NCBI GenBank assembly: GCA_965248155.1
Contig: CBDFIO010000001.1
Location: 124,001 to 188,000, forward strand
Direction of reading: 5' to 3'
DNA from: RFSX01 sp965248155
Lineage (GTDB): Bacteria > Bacteroidota > Bacteroidia > Chitinophagales > Saprospiraceae
DNA: 64,000 nt
Below are positions 28,790 through 38,604 of this stretch, in pieces. The stretch's first letter is position 1; each line of letters opens with the position of its first letter. The translations under genes and the position numbers were made by a program. Below the pieces are notes generated by a model that saw nothing but the letters and a program-made list of their open reading frames with translations, made no database searches and was not told the origin of the DNA.

Positions 28790-29357
28790 TGGCGAAAGAA
28801 TTAAGTCTTGACAGGAACATAGGTATTGGAATGGCAAAGCCTGTTATCGAATTAGATAAGGTAATAAAGATTTACAACTCCCCTGATTCTAAACATTTTG
28901 AAAAGATAAGTTTCAAACAAGGCGATCATTATATAGATATAGATCATGCTCCAAGTTGGTTAAACCCCGAACATAAAATTCTTGATTACAATGTTATTTA
29001 TCTGAAAGCCATCTCACAACAAGGTGAATTCCTTGAATTGGAAGTGGATAAGATCAGTAAAAAGACATGCTGGTTTAAAAAGACAGATTTACGTTTTCTG
29101 CATTGGTCTGAATTTCTGTTTACAGTCAACTCGGTCGAACCAAAAAACTGGAATTCCAACCCCGTCCGGACTCATCCTCAGAGCAATGCTCCGGTAATTG
29201 AAGAAATGAATGAAAACTCCATATTAAAACCCTTGACTATTCAATCGGAATGGATGCAAGTTGAAGTGCTTGATGAGGATTACAATCCATAGATCGAGGT
29301 TGGATAATATGGAAAACCGACACAGAAATGCTGATTAGTTACAGCATATTCAGTTAA
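28789..29357 (+). pseudogene. Cytoplasmic protein of unknown function, frameshifted near its end
   Basis: The first frame gives 167 residues ending EVLDEDYNP with TAG at 29290. One base before this, another frame continues IDRGWIIWKTDTEMLISYS to a TAA at 29355-29357. The continuation fits the protein well (a GWIxW ending) and implies the loss of one base at CCATAG, for example CCC to CC. Restored length is about 189 residues. There is no signal peptide. A repeated pattern (LDKVIKIYNSP and RTHPQSNAPVIEEM) suggests a double beta-barrel of the SH3 type, but I cannot name a family. It is coupled to the upstream membrane protein. Confidence 0.65.
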
Positions 29358-29374
29358 CAAAAGGACTTAAAAAT

Positions 29375-30652
29375 TTAATCAAATAAGAGAAAGAATTTAT
29401 TCTTCTTACCATTTTCAACCATCATATATCTTTCACATATTAGGTCAGATGCATCCAATCTAATCTGACCGTCAGATATTTTCTCTTTATTGATACTTAG
29501 GGCGTTCCCTTTGATAGCTCTTCGGCATTCACTCAACGAACTAAATATTCTACCATGTTCCGTTAAGAGGGTTTCAATATTAATTTCACTATTAATGAGG
29601 CTGGATGACAAGTTAAAAGAAGGAACTTCTTTAGACACCATTGATAAAGAAGCCTCTTGCATTTCTAAGAGTCCTTCTTTTGACAATTGCCTATTGAATA
29701 ATATTTCTGAAACATCGCTAACAGCCTGGTAAGTTCTTTGACCGTGTATTCTACTTGTCAATTCTTTTGCTAAAAAAATTTTACGGGCACGCGGATCGTC
29801 TGAAAGATCAGCTTCCATTTCTTCAATTTCAGCTTTAGATTTATAAGTAAAATATCTTGTAAAAACTGGAGTATCAGCATCATCAGCATTAATCCAAAAC
29901 TGATAAAATTGATATGGCGAAGTCATCTCAGGATCAAGCCATAGATTTCCTTGCTCTGACTTCCCAAATTTTTTCCCATCTGACTTCGTCAGTAATTTGC
30001 TCGTAACGGCATAGGCTTTAGCATCTGTCAAATTTCTTCTTATAAATTCCGTACCAGAGGTTATGTTTCCCCATTGATCCGATCCTCCAATTTGAAATCT
30101 GCAATCTTCATTTTTATATAAGTATTGAAAATCATAAGCTTGGAGCAATTGATAACTAAATTCTGTAAATGACATACCTGTCTCGATTCTATTTTTTACA
30201 GAATCTTTAGACATCATATAATTAATAGTTAATGTTTTCCCTACATCTCTAAGAAAATCCAATACATTCATGTCACTATAGAAATCTAAGTTATTCAGAA
30301 GTTTGGCTTGATTGCCTGTATCTCCAAATTCAAGATATTCAGAAAATTGTTGAATTTGTTTGTCTACATTATTGTCTAATTCTTCATAAGATTTGAGTTG
30401 TCTTTCTTCATCTTTTCCAGAAGGGTCACCTACTCTTCCTGTAGCTCCACCCATTAATACTATTGGCTTATGACCGCTTCTTTGCCAGAGACATAACATC
30501 ATGACCTGGACATAATTCCCGATGGTTAATGACTGAGCAGTCGGATCAAATCCGATGTAAGCTGTCATCATTCCCTTCGAAGCAGCCTCAACTGCGCCTG
30601 GAGTCATGTCATGAAGCATTCCCCGCCATTCTAATTCTTCAAAAAAATTCAT
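29375..30652 (-). CDS. tyrS: Tyrosyl-tRNA synthetase
   Basis: 425 residues, the usual length. GFDPTA-like IGFDPTAQSLTIGNYVQVMM is the first signature, GGATGRVGDPSGK the second, and the KMSKS equivalent is KFGKSEQGN (residues 230-238). QIGGSDQWGNI is the strongly conserved tRNA-ligase block. The C-terminal S4-like RNA-binding part is seen as ECRRAIKGNALSINKEKI. The first signature has T-I-G-N where many TyrRS have H-x-G-H. Single essential gene, convergent with the unknown gene at 28789. Confidence 0.96.
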   Translation of the reverse strand: MNFFEELEWRGMLHDMTPGAVEAASKGMMTAYIGFDPTAQSLTIGNYVQVMMLCLWQRSGHKPIVLMGGATGRVGDPSGKDEERQLKSYEELDNNVDKQIQQFSEYLEFGDTGNQAKLLNNLDFYSDMNVLDFLRDVGKTLTINYMMSKDSVKNRIETGMSFTEFSYQLLQAYDFQYLYKNEDCRFQIGGSDQWGNITSGTEFIRRNLTDAKAYAVTSKLLTKSDGKKFGKSEQGNLWLDPEMTSPYQFYQFWINADDADTPVFTRYFTYKSKAEIEEMEADLSDDPRARKIFLAKELTSRIHGQRTYQAVSDVSEILFNRQLSKEGLLEMQEASLSMVSKEVPSFNLSSSLINSEINIETLLTEHGRIFSSLSECRRAIKGNALSINKEKISDGQIRLDASDLICERYMMVENGKKNKFFLLFD

Positions 30653-30746
30653 TGAAATAATTTTCTACTGCAAAAGTATAAATCCCATTTAGATTAATAG
30701 AGCTTCTTGTGAAAAAGCTTTTAAGTAAAGACTTTTGTATGGATCT

Positions 30747-31241
30747 TTAATGAGAGCGGAGGTCGTAAGCAAAATCCAGGGAGACAGAATTTATGCAATA
30801 CCGAAGTCCTGTCGGATCAGGACCATCTTTAAAAACATGTCCCAAATGGCCTCCACATCTTGCACAATGGACTTCCGTTCTTGCATGACCAATTTTGTAG
30901 TCTGTATCTTCTTCTACATGGTCTGGATTAATGGGTTGATAATAACTAGGCCAACCTGTTCCTGATTTAAATTTTGTACTTGAATCAAATAAAGGAAGCT
31001 GACATCCACGACAGATGTAAACACCTTTCGCTTTATGGTCCCATAGATCACCTGTAAAAGCTCTTTCTGTACCAGCCTTTCTGAGAACTTTATATTCCAT
31101 TGGAGTGAGTTCAGACTGCCACTGATCATCCGTCTTGACAATCTTTTCTATTGATAAAGAATTGGACTGTGCAACCATTTGGTTGGATTTTGGCTGACAA
31201 GCCATTATCGTTATTGCAAGAAGAAATATCAGACTTTTCAT
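30747..31241 (-). CDS. msrB: Peptide methionine-(R)-S-oxide reductase, lipoprotein form
   Basis: 164 residues. It starts with a lipoprotein signal (LLAITIMACQP, lipid on Cys), so it acts outside the cytoplasm, unlike most MsrB. The MsrB domain is complete: zinc Cys pairs in YICRGCQLPLF and CARCGGHLGHVF, FKSGTGWPSYYQP, and the catalytic Cys in GLRYCINSVSLDF. It repairs the R form of oxidised methionine in exported proteins. Confidence 0.94.
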   Translation of the reverse strand: MKSLIFLLAITIMACQPKSNQMVAQSNSLSIEKIVKTDDQWQSELTPMEYKVLRKAGTERAFTGDLWDHKAKGVYICRGCQLPLFDSSTKFKSGTGWPSYYQPINPDHVEEDTDYKIGHARTEVHCARCGGHLGHVFKDGPDPTGLRYCINSVSLDFAYDLRSH

Positions 31242-31312
31242 AGTATATGCAAGTATGATTTGTGAACACCAATTCTAAGCTAAATGTTCATTTAAAAAAA
31301 ATAAATAGAAAT

Positions 31313-31756
31313 TCATTCTTCACCTCTTAATCTGGCATCCTGTTTCTTGACGATCTCAAGTATCTTTCTCATCGCATTAACAATGCCTAAAAAAATAAGG
31401 TAACAAATTGTAAAAATGAGATAGAGCATTCTGAATGCTCCCGCTTCATCCATTGATAATTTTGAAAAAAATTGTGACAACAATGCTGTTGATACAGCTA
31501 AAAAAAGATATCCAATCACGCTATGAAGCAGATAGAGTGTTTTCTTTTTATAGGATATACTCCAAATGGCATTGAAGAGCATGTAGAGTAATAAAATGGT
31601 AAATGATGCCTCCCAATAAAAAGCCGGATCAAACTCAGAAATCTTAACTGCTATTAATTTTATTATCGTAAACACAATTAATAGCAGACCAATGGCCACC
31701 AATACTTGTTTGAAAGGTGAAATCTGAAGATTAAATATGGATTTATTCTCTGTCAC
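31313..31756 (-). CDS. Membrane protein with four transmembrane segments
   Basis: 147 residues. Four hydrophobic helices lie at about residues 14-34, 46-63, 72-94 and 105-126, followed by a charged tail (MRKILEIVKKQDARLRGEE). No family is recognised. It lies 27 bp downstream of the end of rimO on the same strand and may be co-transcribed with it. Confidence 0.6.
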   Translation of the reverse strand: MTENKSIFNLQISPFKQVLVAIGLLLIVFTIIKLIAVKISEFDPAFYWEASFTILLLYMLFNAIWSISYKKKTLYLLHSVIGYLFLAVSTALLSQFFSKLSMDEAGAFRMLYLIFTICYLIFLGIVNAMRKILEIVKKQDARLRGEE

Positions 31757-32729
31757 GATAATCTATAAAAAGAGAAAGTTAAACTAAATAATTGTGCCGT
31801 AAAGATCAAAAGCTTCCGCATTTATAATCTCTACATCAGCAAAATCACCAACTCGGGCAAAATTAGAATTTGCATCTATCAAGACTTCGTTATCAACTTC
31901 AGGTGAGTCATATTGTGTTCTGCCAATGAAATAGCCACCTTCCTTTCTGTCAAATAAGACTTTATATTTCTCTCCAATTTTACTCAAGTTTTTCTGGAAT
32001 GAAATTTCTTGTTGAATTTCCATTAATTTATTTGCTCTTTCCGCCTTCAATTCATCTGGAACATCATCTTCTAAAAGGTGTGCTGAAGTCCCTTCTTCAT
32101 GAGAATAAGTAAAAACACCTAATCGGTCAAATTGGATATCTCGAATGTAATCACATAGTATTTCGAAGTCTTCGCTGGTTTCGCCAGGAAATCCTACCAA
32201 CATAGTTGTTCGTATGGTCATCTCCGGTAAGATGGATTTAATTTCTTTAAGAAGTTTTCGTTGATCCTCCTGACTGATGTGTCTCTTCATGGCTTTTAGT
32301 ACAGGGTCCGCAGCATGTTGTAAGGGTATATCGAGATAATTGCAGATTTTATCTTGTTTCTTCATCGTCTCGATAATCTCAATTGGAAACTTGCTGGGAT
32401 ATGCATAATGCAATCTGATCCATTCTATTCCATCAACTTCACAAAGCGCATCGAGCAATTCTGGTAATGCCCTCTTTTTATAAATATCCAATCCATAATA
32501 TGTAAGCTCCTGAGCTATTAATATCAATTCTTTTACGCCATTTCTTGCCAAATTTGTAGCCTCTTTAACCAACTGATCAATTGATCTAGAGATATGCTTG
32601 CCACGCATTAGTGGAATAGCGCAAAATGAACAAGTCCTGTTACATCCTTCAGAAATTTTCAGATAAGCATAATGCTGAGGTGTGCTTGTCCATCGCTCAC
32701 CGATGAGATCATGTTTATAATCGGCATTT

Positions 32730-32737
32730 AATTTATT
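32730..32737. repeat. Target-site duplication, left copy (AATTTATT)
   Basis: The 8-bp sequence AATTTATT directly flanks the IS1595-family element on the left and is repeated exactly at 33786-33793. Eight bases is the duplication size known for IS1595-family elements. It also marks the insertion point in rimO. Confidence 0.9.
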
Positions 32738-33785
32738 ATGACTATCGGATTAATTACATATTTACCTCCCATTTTACAGATACAGAGTTAGTTACAACTC
32801 TATCGAATACAGAATTGAAGTATTTTCTATTAAACTTATAGCAGAACTCATCGAGATAACTTTGCAGATATTGCTCACCAATGGAATGATGCACATCTAA
32901 CAGCAATCTTTTGGCATTGCTTATGACTATATGAACCCAAGGCAGAATTTTACGAGTCTCTTTCTTGTCCTTTATTACCACAGCTTTATGGTCAGTGAGG
33001 CTGTTTGCTAAATCATTATAGTTATTAGCTCCGTCTGTTATTGCAGATGTTTTTGTATCAATAGCTTGTTCTACTTGTGCATTGGTGCTTTCTTTGCTAA
33101 GGTCATCTAGTAATTTCATTTTAATGTATCTCACTTTTTTATTGGTTTTGTGCCTGTATTTTTTAGTAGGTTCCACAGATATTGATTCAGCCATAACCAA
33201 TACTATTGCTTGCTTTTGACTTCCTTTACCTCTCTTATATTTTCCATCATTGTTTTCTAATTCTATTACGGTTTGATCTCGTCTTTCTTTGTTGGGAACT
33301 ATTTCAAAGAAACCTTCATCAAGTTCAACTTGATTACCAAGAAGATAATTATCATCTCGCCTACCCATAGAGTGACGTATTTTATGAAGCATATACCAAA
33401 TAGGCTCATAATAGGGATGACCTAACTGTCTTTGTATTTCTAATGCAGAAAAACTCTTTTTTGTGCTGGTAAGCATCATCATTCCAAAATACCAATAGTA
33501 GTAGGGTAGCTGAGATTTATGTAGTAATGTTCCACTACGTAAAGTCGTTCTAAACTTACAGGATTTACATTGGTATTGACTTCTTGTGGATAGCCAATAA
33601 TGCTCTTGAGATTGGCAACGCTTACAAATAACTCCTTGTCTATCTCTTTCTGCTTTAAAGTGAGCTTTGCAGCTTGCTTCATCTGGATACTTTTTGAAAA
33701 AATCTTGTAACTTCATAACTAAGTGTCTAATAATTAGAAAGATACGAAATTATAGTGTCTTGTGCAAGCAATCCGATAGTCATAA
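32738..33785 (-). mobile_element. IS1595-family insertion sequence in rimO
   Basis: 1048 bp. Its ends carry a perfect inverted repeat, ATGACTATCGGATT on the left and AATCCGATAGTCAT on the right. The right end carries two extra bases (AA) before the duplication. It encodes one transposase. The 8-bp duplication AATTTATT flanks both sides. Exact duplications and intact rimO halves indicate a simple, relatively recent insertion, unlike the three IS3 copies at 5-16 kb. Confidence 0.93.
32754..33716 (-). CDS. IS1595-family (ISXO2-like) transposase
   Basis: 320 residues. The N-terminus has a zinc ribbon (CKRCQSQEHYWLST and CKSCKFRTTLRSGT), then a helical region (MMLTSTKKSFSALEIQRQLG) and the ISXO2-like DDE/N domain with VELDEGFFEIV, SAITDGANNYNDL and a late conserved region around LPWVHIVISNAKRLL. 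It reads in the same direction as rimO and fills nearly the whole element. Confidence 0.93.
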   Translation of the reverse strand: MKLQDFFKKYPDEASCKAHFKAERDRQGVICKRCQSQEHYWLSTRSQYQCKSCKFRTTLRSGTLLHKSQLPYYYWYFGMMMLTSTKKSFSALEIQRQLGHPYYEPIWYMLHKIRHSMGRRDDNYLLGNQVELDEGFFEIVPNKERRDQTVIELENNDGKYKRGKGSQKQAIVLVMAESISVEPTKKYRHKTNKKVRYIKMKLLDDLSKESTNAQVEQAIDTKTSAITDGANNYNDLANSLTDHKAVVIKDKKETRKILPWVHIVISNAKRLLLDVHHSIGEQYLQSYLDEFCYKFNRKYFNSVFDRVVTNSVSVKWEVNM

Positions 33786-33793
33786 AATTTATT
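33786..33793. repeat. Target-site duplication, right copy (AATTTATT)
   Basis: Exact copy of the 8 bases at 32730-32737, directly outside the right end of the IS1595-family element. Confidence 0.9.
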
Positions 33794-34228
33794 GAGTGAT
33801 GCAGGTAACTCTAAAGTCCCAAAATAGGCATCAACTTCAGGAATTTCCTGTTCGAGATCATTCTTGTACCTTTCGGACAAGCATCCGGTAACATATAATT
33901 TCTCGATGTGTCCTTTTTTCTTTAATTCGCTGCCCTCCAGAATTGTATCAATTGATCCTTGCTTAGCCCTGTCAATAAATCCACAAGTATTTATAATCAA
34001 TATATTATCGTCTTCTTCATGTTTGTCGTGAGTGACATTATAATCATTAGCCTTTAATTGTGTAATCAGATTTTCTGAGTCAACTAGGTTCTTTGAACAC
34101 CCCAGTGTAATCACACTTACATTATTGTTTTTCCGCTTTGTTTTCATAGAAGCGACAAAGATAAACCTAATTGGAATGATAATGTTATCAACAATGATTC
34201 GTTTATTTACATAGATTAAATTATCAAA

Positions 34229-34966
34229 TTGATGAAATCTTCATTTCTTGTTGTATTCTTTTGTTTCGCAGGGTTTATGCTCTCTGCTCAAGTAGGCCTT
34301 TCAGTAAAGTATCAAAGTAATAATAGTAAAGAATGGAATTCTATTTATGAAAATGAATCCAATTCAAATGATAAATTCATTAGTTCCGCACTTGAGTATG
34401 GTGTAAACTATTGGTTTCGACTAAAAAACCAGAGAATTGAGTTTTTACCGGAAATCACTTATAGTAAATTAAGTTCTGATAATTTATCAAATCAACAGCT
34501 TATATCGAAAGCGGAGAAAACCACAATTGGAATTAATCTTAATGTTCAAATTTATCCGCTGGATTTTTTCAATGATTGCAATTGTCCAACTTTTTCAAAG
34601 GATGGAAATATATTAAGTAAGGGATTCTATTGGTTATTAAGTCCCGGGCTCACCCGCAATTCTAAAAATTTATTTCATGACCTTCCAGGCCAGGGAAGCC
34701 CGGATATTATTGAAGCTAAATCAGAAAATCAAATTACTGCTCATATAGGAATTGGTTTGGGACTCGATATTGGTGTAGCGGACATATTTACAATATCTCC
34801 CTTTGCCTTATATAATTTAAGTTTTGGCCACGAATGGTCAGAACTAAATACAACATATGGAGTATCTGAAAATGAAACTTATGCTACTTCTTCTAATCTT
34901 TCACAATTCAATATTGGAATTAGGTTGATGTTCAGACCGGATTATGTTAACCAGCAAAGAAGATAA
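34229..34966 (+). CDS. Outer-membrane beta-barrel protein (porin-like), small
   Basis: 245 residues with a signal peptide ending FMLSAQ. The rest alternates short beta-strand-like segments (ALEYGVNYWFRL, TTIGINLNVQIYPLD, ITAHIGIGLGLDIG) and ends in a strand, LSQFNIGIRLMFRPDY. This is the outer-membrane-protein beta-barrel architecture common in Bacteroidota. An internal NDCNCPTFSKDGN loop has two close cysteines. The role is unknown. It is divergent from rimO and convergent with the methylase gene. Confidence 0.72.
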   Translation: MMKSSFLVVFFCFAGFMLSAQVGLSVKYQSNNSKEWNSIYENESNSNDKFISSALEYGVNYWFRLKNQRIEFLPEITYSKLSSDNLSNQQLISKAEKTTIGINLNVQIYPLDFFNDCNCPTFSKDGNILSKGFYWLLSPGLTRNSKNLFHDLPGQGSPDIIEAKSENQITAHIGIGLGLDIGVADIFTISPFALYNLSFGHEWSELNTTYGVSENETYATSSNLSQFNIGIRLMFRPDYVNQQRR

Positions 34967-35000
34967 ATTAAACTTCTATATATTAAATTAACTACTTAGA

Positions 35001-35534
35001 TCAGATCAACAATTTCCTTAGTTGATATAATACTATTCCTGCACAAACAGCTACATTAAAAGAATGCTTTGTTCCGAATTGAGGAATTTCAACACAGTAA
35101 TCTAATAGAGGAAGTAAGTCAGAATTTAAGCCTTCAACTTCATTTCCGAAAATGACAACAATTTTTTGACCTTTTTTCAATGTAGGATTGAAATTTTCCA
35201 ATGAAACCGACTGATCTGTTTGTTCAACTCCAAGAATTAAAAATCCTTGCTCTTTCAAAGTAGCTATTGCAGTGACTATATCCTCAGCATATGTCCAGTT
35301 GACACTATTTGTCGCTCCTATGGCGGATTTAGTAATTTCCTTATGAGGAGGTTGGGCTGTAATACCACATAACTTAAGTTCCTCTACGGCCAAGGCATCA
35401 CAAGTTCTGAATATAGATCCCACATTAAAAGCAGATCTAATATTATCAAGTACTGTAACGATTGGAGCCTTTTCTGTTTTCTTAAACGCTTCAACGCTTA
35501 ATCGTTGTAATTCATCAAGTTTTAACTTTCTCAT
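35001..35534 (-). CDS. RNA 2'-O-ribose methyltransferase, TrmH/SpoU family
   Basis: 177 residues. The three SpoU motifs are present: motif 1 VLDNIRSAFNVGSIFRTCDA (residues 28-47), motif 2 IVVIFGNEVEGL (residues 126-137) and motif 3 EIPQFGTKHSFNVAVCAGI (residues 150-168). These form the knotted SAM site. The target, a tRNA or rRNA ribose, cannot be told. The start ATG lies inside the end of pyrG with a 20-bp overlap, so the two genes are coupled. Confidence 0.92.
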   Translation of the reverse strand: MRKLKLDELQRLSVEAFKKTEKAPIVTVLDNIRSAFNVGSIFRTCDALAVEELKLCGITAQPPHKEITKSAIGATNSVNWTYAEDIVTAIATLKEQGFLILGVEQTDQSVSLENFNPTLKKGQKIVVIFGNEVEGLNSDLLPLLDYCVEIPQFGTKHSFNVAVCAGIVLYQLRKLLI

Positions 35535-37140
35535 CTGATAGCTTATACTTTAGTGCCGTATTTACAAAGCTAACAAAGAGTGGGTGAGGTTTTTCTACTG
35601 TACTTTTCAACTCAGGATGAAATTGAACTCCAACAAAATAAGGATGATCAGGTAATTCTATGATTTCAACCAATTCTTGTTCTGGATTCATTCCAGCCAC
35701 AATCATTCCTGCTTTTTCAAAATCCTTCAGATAGGCATTATTAAATTCATATCTATGCCTGTGTCGTTCAGATACCTCTCCTCTATGGTATGATTTCGAC
35801 GCAGCAGTTCCTTTTTCCAATTTACATTTATAGGATCCCAGCCGCATCGTTCCACCTTTGTTCTTAATCTTCTTTTGTTCTAACATCAAGTCAATCACAG
35901 GATTAGGACAATTGGGTTTTACTTCGGTAGAAGATGCACCTTTTAGTTTCATAATATTCTGTGCAAATTCTACAACTGCACATTGCATACCCAAGCATAT
36001 ACCTAAAAAGGGAATTTTGTTTTCTCTGATATATTTAATCGCTGCAATTTTTCCTTTTATACCTCTTTCACCAAACCCGGGTGCCACTAAGACACCATCG
36101 AGTCCATTAAGTTTTTTACCTATTTCTCCTACTTCAAGGATTTCAGAATGTATAGGAACTACATTAACTTTACATTCACTGTGAGCTCCGGAATGAACAA
36201 AAGCTTCATAAATAGATTTATAAGCATCCGGTAATTCATTATACTTTCCAACCAATCCAATTGTCACTTCATGAGTAGGGTTTTTCAATCGACCTAAAAA
36301 TTCTTTCCAAGCAGATAATTCCGGACTTTGACTTGTCTTCAATTTCAACTTTTTCAAGACTCTGATATCCAGTTTTTCTTTAAGCATAAGAATTGGGACA
36401 TCATATATAGATTGAGCATCTATAGCTTCAATAACCGATTTATAATCAACATTACAGAAGGATGATATCTTTCGTTTTATATCAGTGGTTAAGGGTTTTT
36501 CAGTTCTACAGACGAGGATGTCGGGTTGAATTCCTGCTTGCAATAGTTCCTTGACAGAGTGTTGGGTAGGTTTGGTTTTTAATTCTTTAGCTGCGCTCAA
36601 ATATGGGATGAGTGTCAAATGAATACACAGGCAATTTTCTTTTCCCAATTCACGACGAAGTTGTCGTACTGCCTCTAAATATGGTAGTGATTCAATATCT
36701 CCAACTGTACCTCCCAATTCTGTAATCACAATATCAAATTCCCCTTTGTCCCCTAAAAGTTTTATTCTCCTTTTGATCTCATCAGTAATATGTGGAATGA
36801 CTTGAACTGTTTTTCCTAAATATTGCCCTTCTCTTTCTTTGTTAATAACAGTTTGATATATTCTCCCTGTGGTAACATTATTCTCTTGTGAAGTTGGTGT
36901 GTTGAGAAAGCGTTCGTAGTGGCCCAGGTCAAGATCTGTTTCGGCTCCATCATCGGTTACATAACATTCCCCATGTTCGTATGGATTGAGTGTGCCGGGG
37001 TCAACGTTAATATAAGGATCAAATTTTTGAATGGTTACTTTATAGGATCTTTCCTGAAGTAACTTTGCCAGAGAGGCTGAAATTATTCCTTTCCCAAGAG
37101 AGGATGTTACTCCGCCCGTAACGAAAATATATTTAGTCAT
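35515..37140 (-). CDS. pyrG: CTP synthase
   Basis: 541 residues, a normal length. The amidoligase domain begins TGGVTSSLGKGIISASL (ATP-binding) with DPYINVDPGTLNPYEHGE and YLEAVRQLRRE. The class I glutamine amidotransferase domain has the nucleophile in FLGICLGMQCAVVEF and the His/Glu pair in VQFHPELKSTV. It makes CTP from UTP, ATP and glutamine in the cytoplasm. Its 3' end overlaps the TrmH-family gene. Confidence 0.97.
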   Translation of the reverse strand: MTKYIFVTGGVTSSLGKGIISASLAKLLQERSYKVTIQKFDPYINVDPGTLNPYEHGECYVTDDGAETDLDLGHYERFLNTPTSQENNVTTGRIYQTVINKEREGQYLGKTVQVIPHITDEIKRRIKLLGDKGEFDIVITELGGTVGDIESLPYLEAVRQLRRELGKENCLCIHLTLIPYLSAAKELKTKPTQHSVKELLQAGIQPDILVCRTEKPLTTDIKRKISSFCNVDYKSVIEAIDAQSIYDVPILMLKEKLDIRVLKKLKLKTSQSPELSAWKEFLGRLKNPTHEVTIGLVGKYNELPDAYKSIYEAFVHSGAHSECKVNVVPIHSEILEVGEIGKKLNGLDGVLVAPGFGERGIKGKIAAIKYIRENKIPFLGICLGMQCAVVEFAQNIMKLKGASSTEVKPNCPNPVIDLMLEQKKIKNKGGTMRLGSYKCKLEKGTAASKSYHRGEVSERHRHRYEFNNAYLKDFEKAGMIVAGMNPEQELVEIIELPDHPYFVGVQFHPELKSTVEKPHPLFVSFVNTALKYKLSDEKVKT

Positions 37141-37377
37141 TAGGTTCTATTGAATCGTCAATTAGATTATTTCACTACGGGGCACAAAGGTAAGGAATTA
37201 AGTAGAATTTGAAAACTATGAAAGGACATTTAATAAATATATTATTTAAGATTTTTTGTTCCACAGATATGGCCTAAAGCTGCTTTACAACCCCTTGACT
37301 TTAGGTCCAATAAACTTAATATTCACTTAACATTAGGAGTATATCTTAGTGGCTTTAAGTAACAATATTTTGTTCCA

Positions 37378-38577
37378 ATGAAAAAAATTCTTTTGAGCAT
37401 ATTGATTATCATAGGCATTCAAACTATAACATCAGCTCAGTTTATTCCACAAAAATTTGGAAAAGGATTGCAAGTCCTAGGCAAAGATTCAACCTTCTTT
37501 TTAAAATTAGGGTTCAGATTTCAAAACCTTTACACAGGAGAATGGACCATAAAAGATGGAAGTTTTTCTGATTTTGAAGGAGGATTCTTAATAAGAAGAA
37601 TGCGACTCAAATTTGATGGTTGGGCGCACAATCCAAAAATTACATACAAACTTGAGCTCGCATTGTCTAACAGAGACAATAGCGGAGGAGCAAGTGATGA
37701 GTTCAGTAATGCCGCCAATATTGTTCTCGATGCATCAGTAGCTTACAATTTTTATAAAAATTTTACAATTCAATTTGGCCAACGGAAATTACCGGGGAAC
37801 AGGGAACGCGTAATTTCTTCAGGAAACTTACAGTTTGTTGACAGGTCCAGGCTTAATTCTCGATTCACTTTGGATCGTGATATGGGACTACAATTAAAAC
37901 ACCATCACCTTATCGGTGAAAAGTTTCTTGTCAGAGAGATCATTGCATTTAGTCAGGGTGAAGGAAGGAATGTGACTCAGGGGCACTTTGGAGGCTTTAA
38001 TTACACCTACAGACTTGAATTACTACCTTTTGGTACATTCCAATCAAAAGGAGATTATGTTGGATCGGCAATAAAGTTCGAAGAAACACCAAAATTATCT
38101 ATCGGATTAACTTACGACAATAATAAAAATAGCGTAAGAGAAAGAGGTCAGAAAGGTAGTTTTATAATTGATAGTGATGGGAACTACATAGGCAAAACAT
38201 TGAATACTTTCTTCGCCGATATGATGTTCAAACATAAGAAGTTTTCGCTTATGGCTGAATATGTACATAAACAAACTGGCGATGATAATCCAAATGTTTT
38301 TGATGAATCAGATAGGTTGATCGGAACTTTCTATACAGGGACAGGTCTAAATATTCAAGCCGAATACATGCTTAATAAAAATTGGGAATTGGCCTATAGA
38401 TACACTGATATTAATCCTGATGAAGGCGTATCTAACGATGAGAATTATTATACACTAGCTATATCAAGATATGTTGTTGGTCATAAATTAAAAATACAAT
38501 CTGACTTCACATATTTATCAAAAGAACTACGAGACAATGAGTTCATTTGGAGAACCCAAATGGATATTCATTTTTAA
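37378..38577 (+). CDS. Phosphate-selective porin O/P-type outer-membrane protein
   Basis: 399 residues with a signal peptide ending TSAQ. It shows OprO/OprP features: FFLKLGFRFQNLYTGEW near the start, FLIRRMRLKFDGWAHNPKI, YNFYKNFTIQFGQRKLPGNR and, at the end, ISRYVVGHKLKIQSDFTYL. It should form an outer-membrane channel for anions such as phosphate. The Na/Pi symporter gene follows 27 bp downstream, which supports phosphate uptake. Upstream, 37141-37377 is 237 bp without a gene and is where its promoter must lie. Confidence 0.85.
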   Translation: MKKILLSILIIIGIQTITSAQFIPQKFGKGLQVLGKDSTFFLKLGFRFQNLYTGEWTIKDGSFSDFEGGFLIRRMRLKFDGWAHNPKITYKLELALSNRDNSGGASDEFSNAANIVLDASVAYNFYKNFTIQFGQRKLPGNRERVISSGNLQFVDRSRLNSRFTLDRDMGLQLKHHHLIGEKFLVREIIAFSQGEGRNVTQGHFGGFNYTYRLELLPFGTFQSKGDYVGSAIKFEETPKLSIGLTYDNNKNSVRERGQKGSFIIDSDGNYIGKTLNTFFADMMFKHKKFSLMAEYVHKQTGDDNPNVFDESDRLIGTFYTGTGLNIQAEYMLNKNWELAYRYTDINPDEGVSNDENYYTLAISRYVVGHKLKIQSDFTYLSKELRDNEFIWRTQMDIHF

Positions 38578-38604
38578 AAATCAAATCAACTAAATCAATT
38601 TAAT

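Larger units (their letters stand above)
31784..34147 (-). pseudogene. rimO: Ribosomal protein S12 methylthiotransferase, split by an IS
   Basis: RimO adds a methylthio group to an aspartate of ribosomal protein S12. The N-terminal half (34147 to about 33794) has VITLGCSKNLVDSE with the first MTTase Cys, INTCGFIDRAKQGSID and YVTGCLSERY, ending LPASLN. The C-terminal half (from about 32737) reads NADYKHDLIGERW, then HYAYLKISEGCNRTCSFCA with the radical SAM cluster, and LVGFPGETSEDF, followed by the TRAM-type end. Removing the IS and one copy of its 8-bp duplication restores LNKLNADYKHDLIGERW in frame, so the gene was intact until this insertion. An ATG at 32608 lies after the cluster cysteines, so the distal piece alone would not be active. 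Confidence 0.95.
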
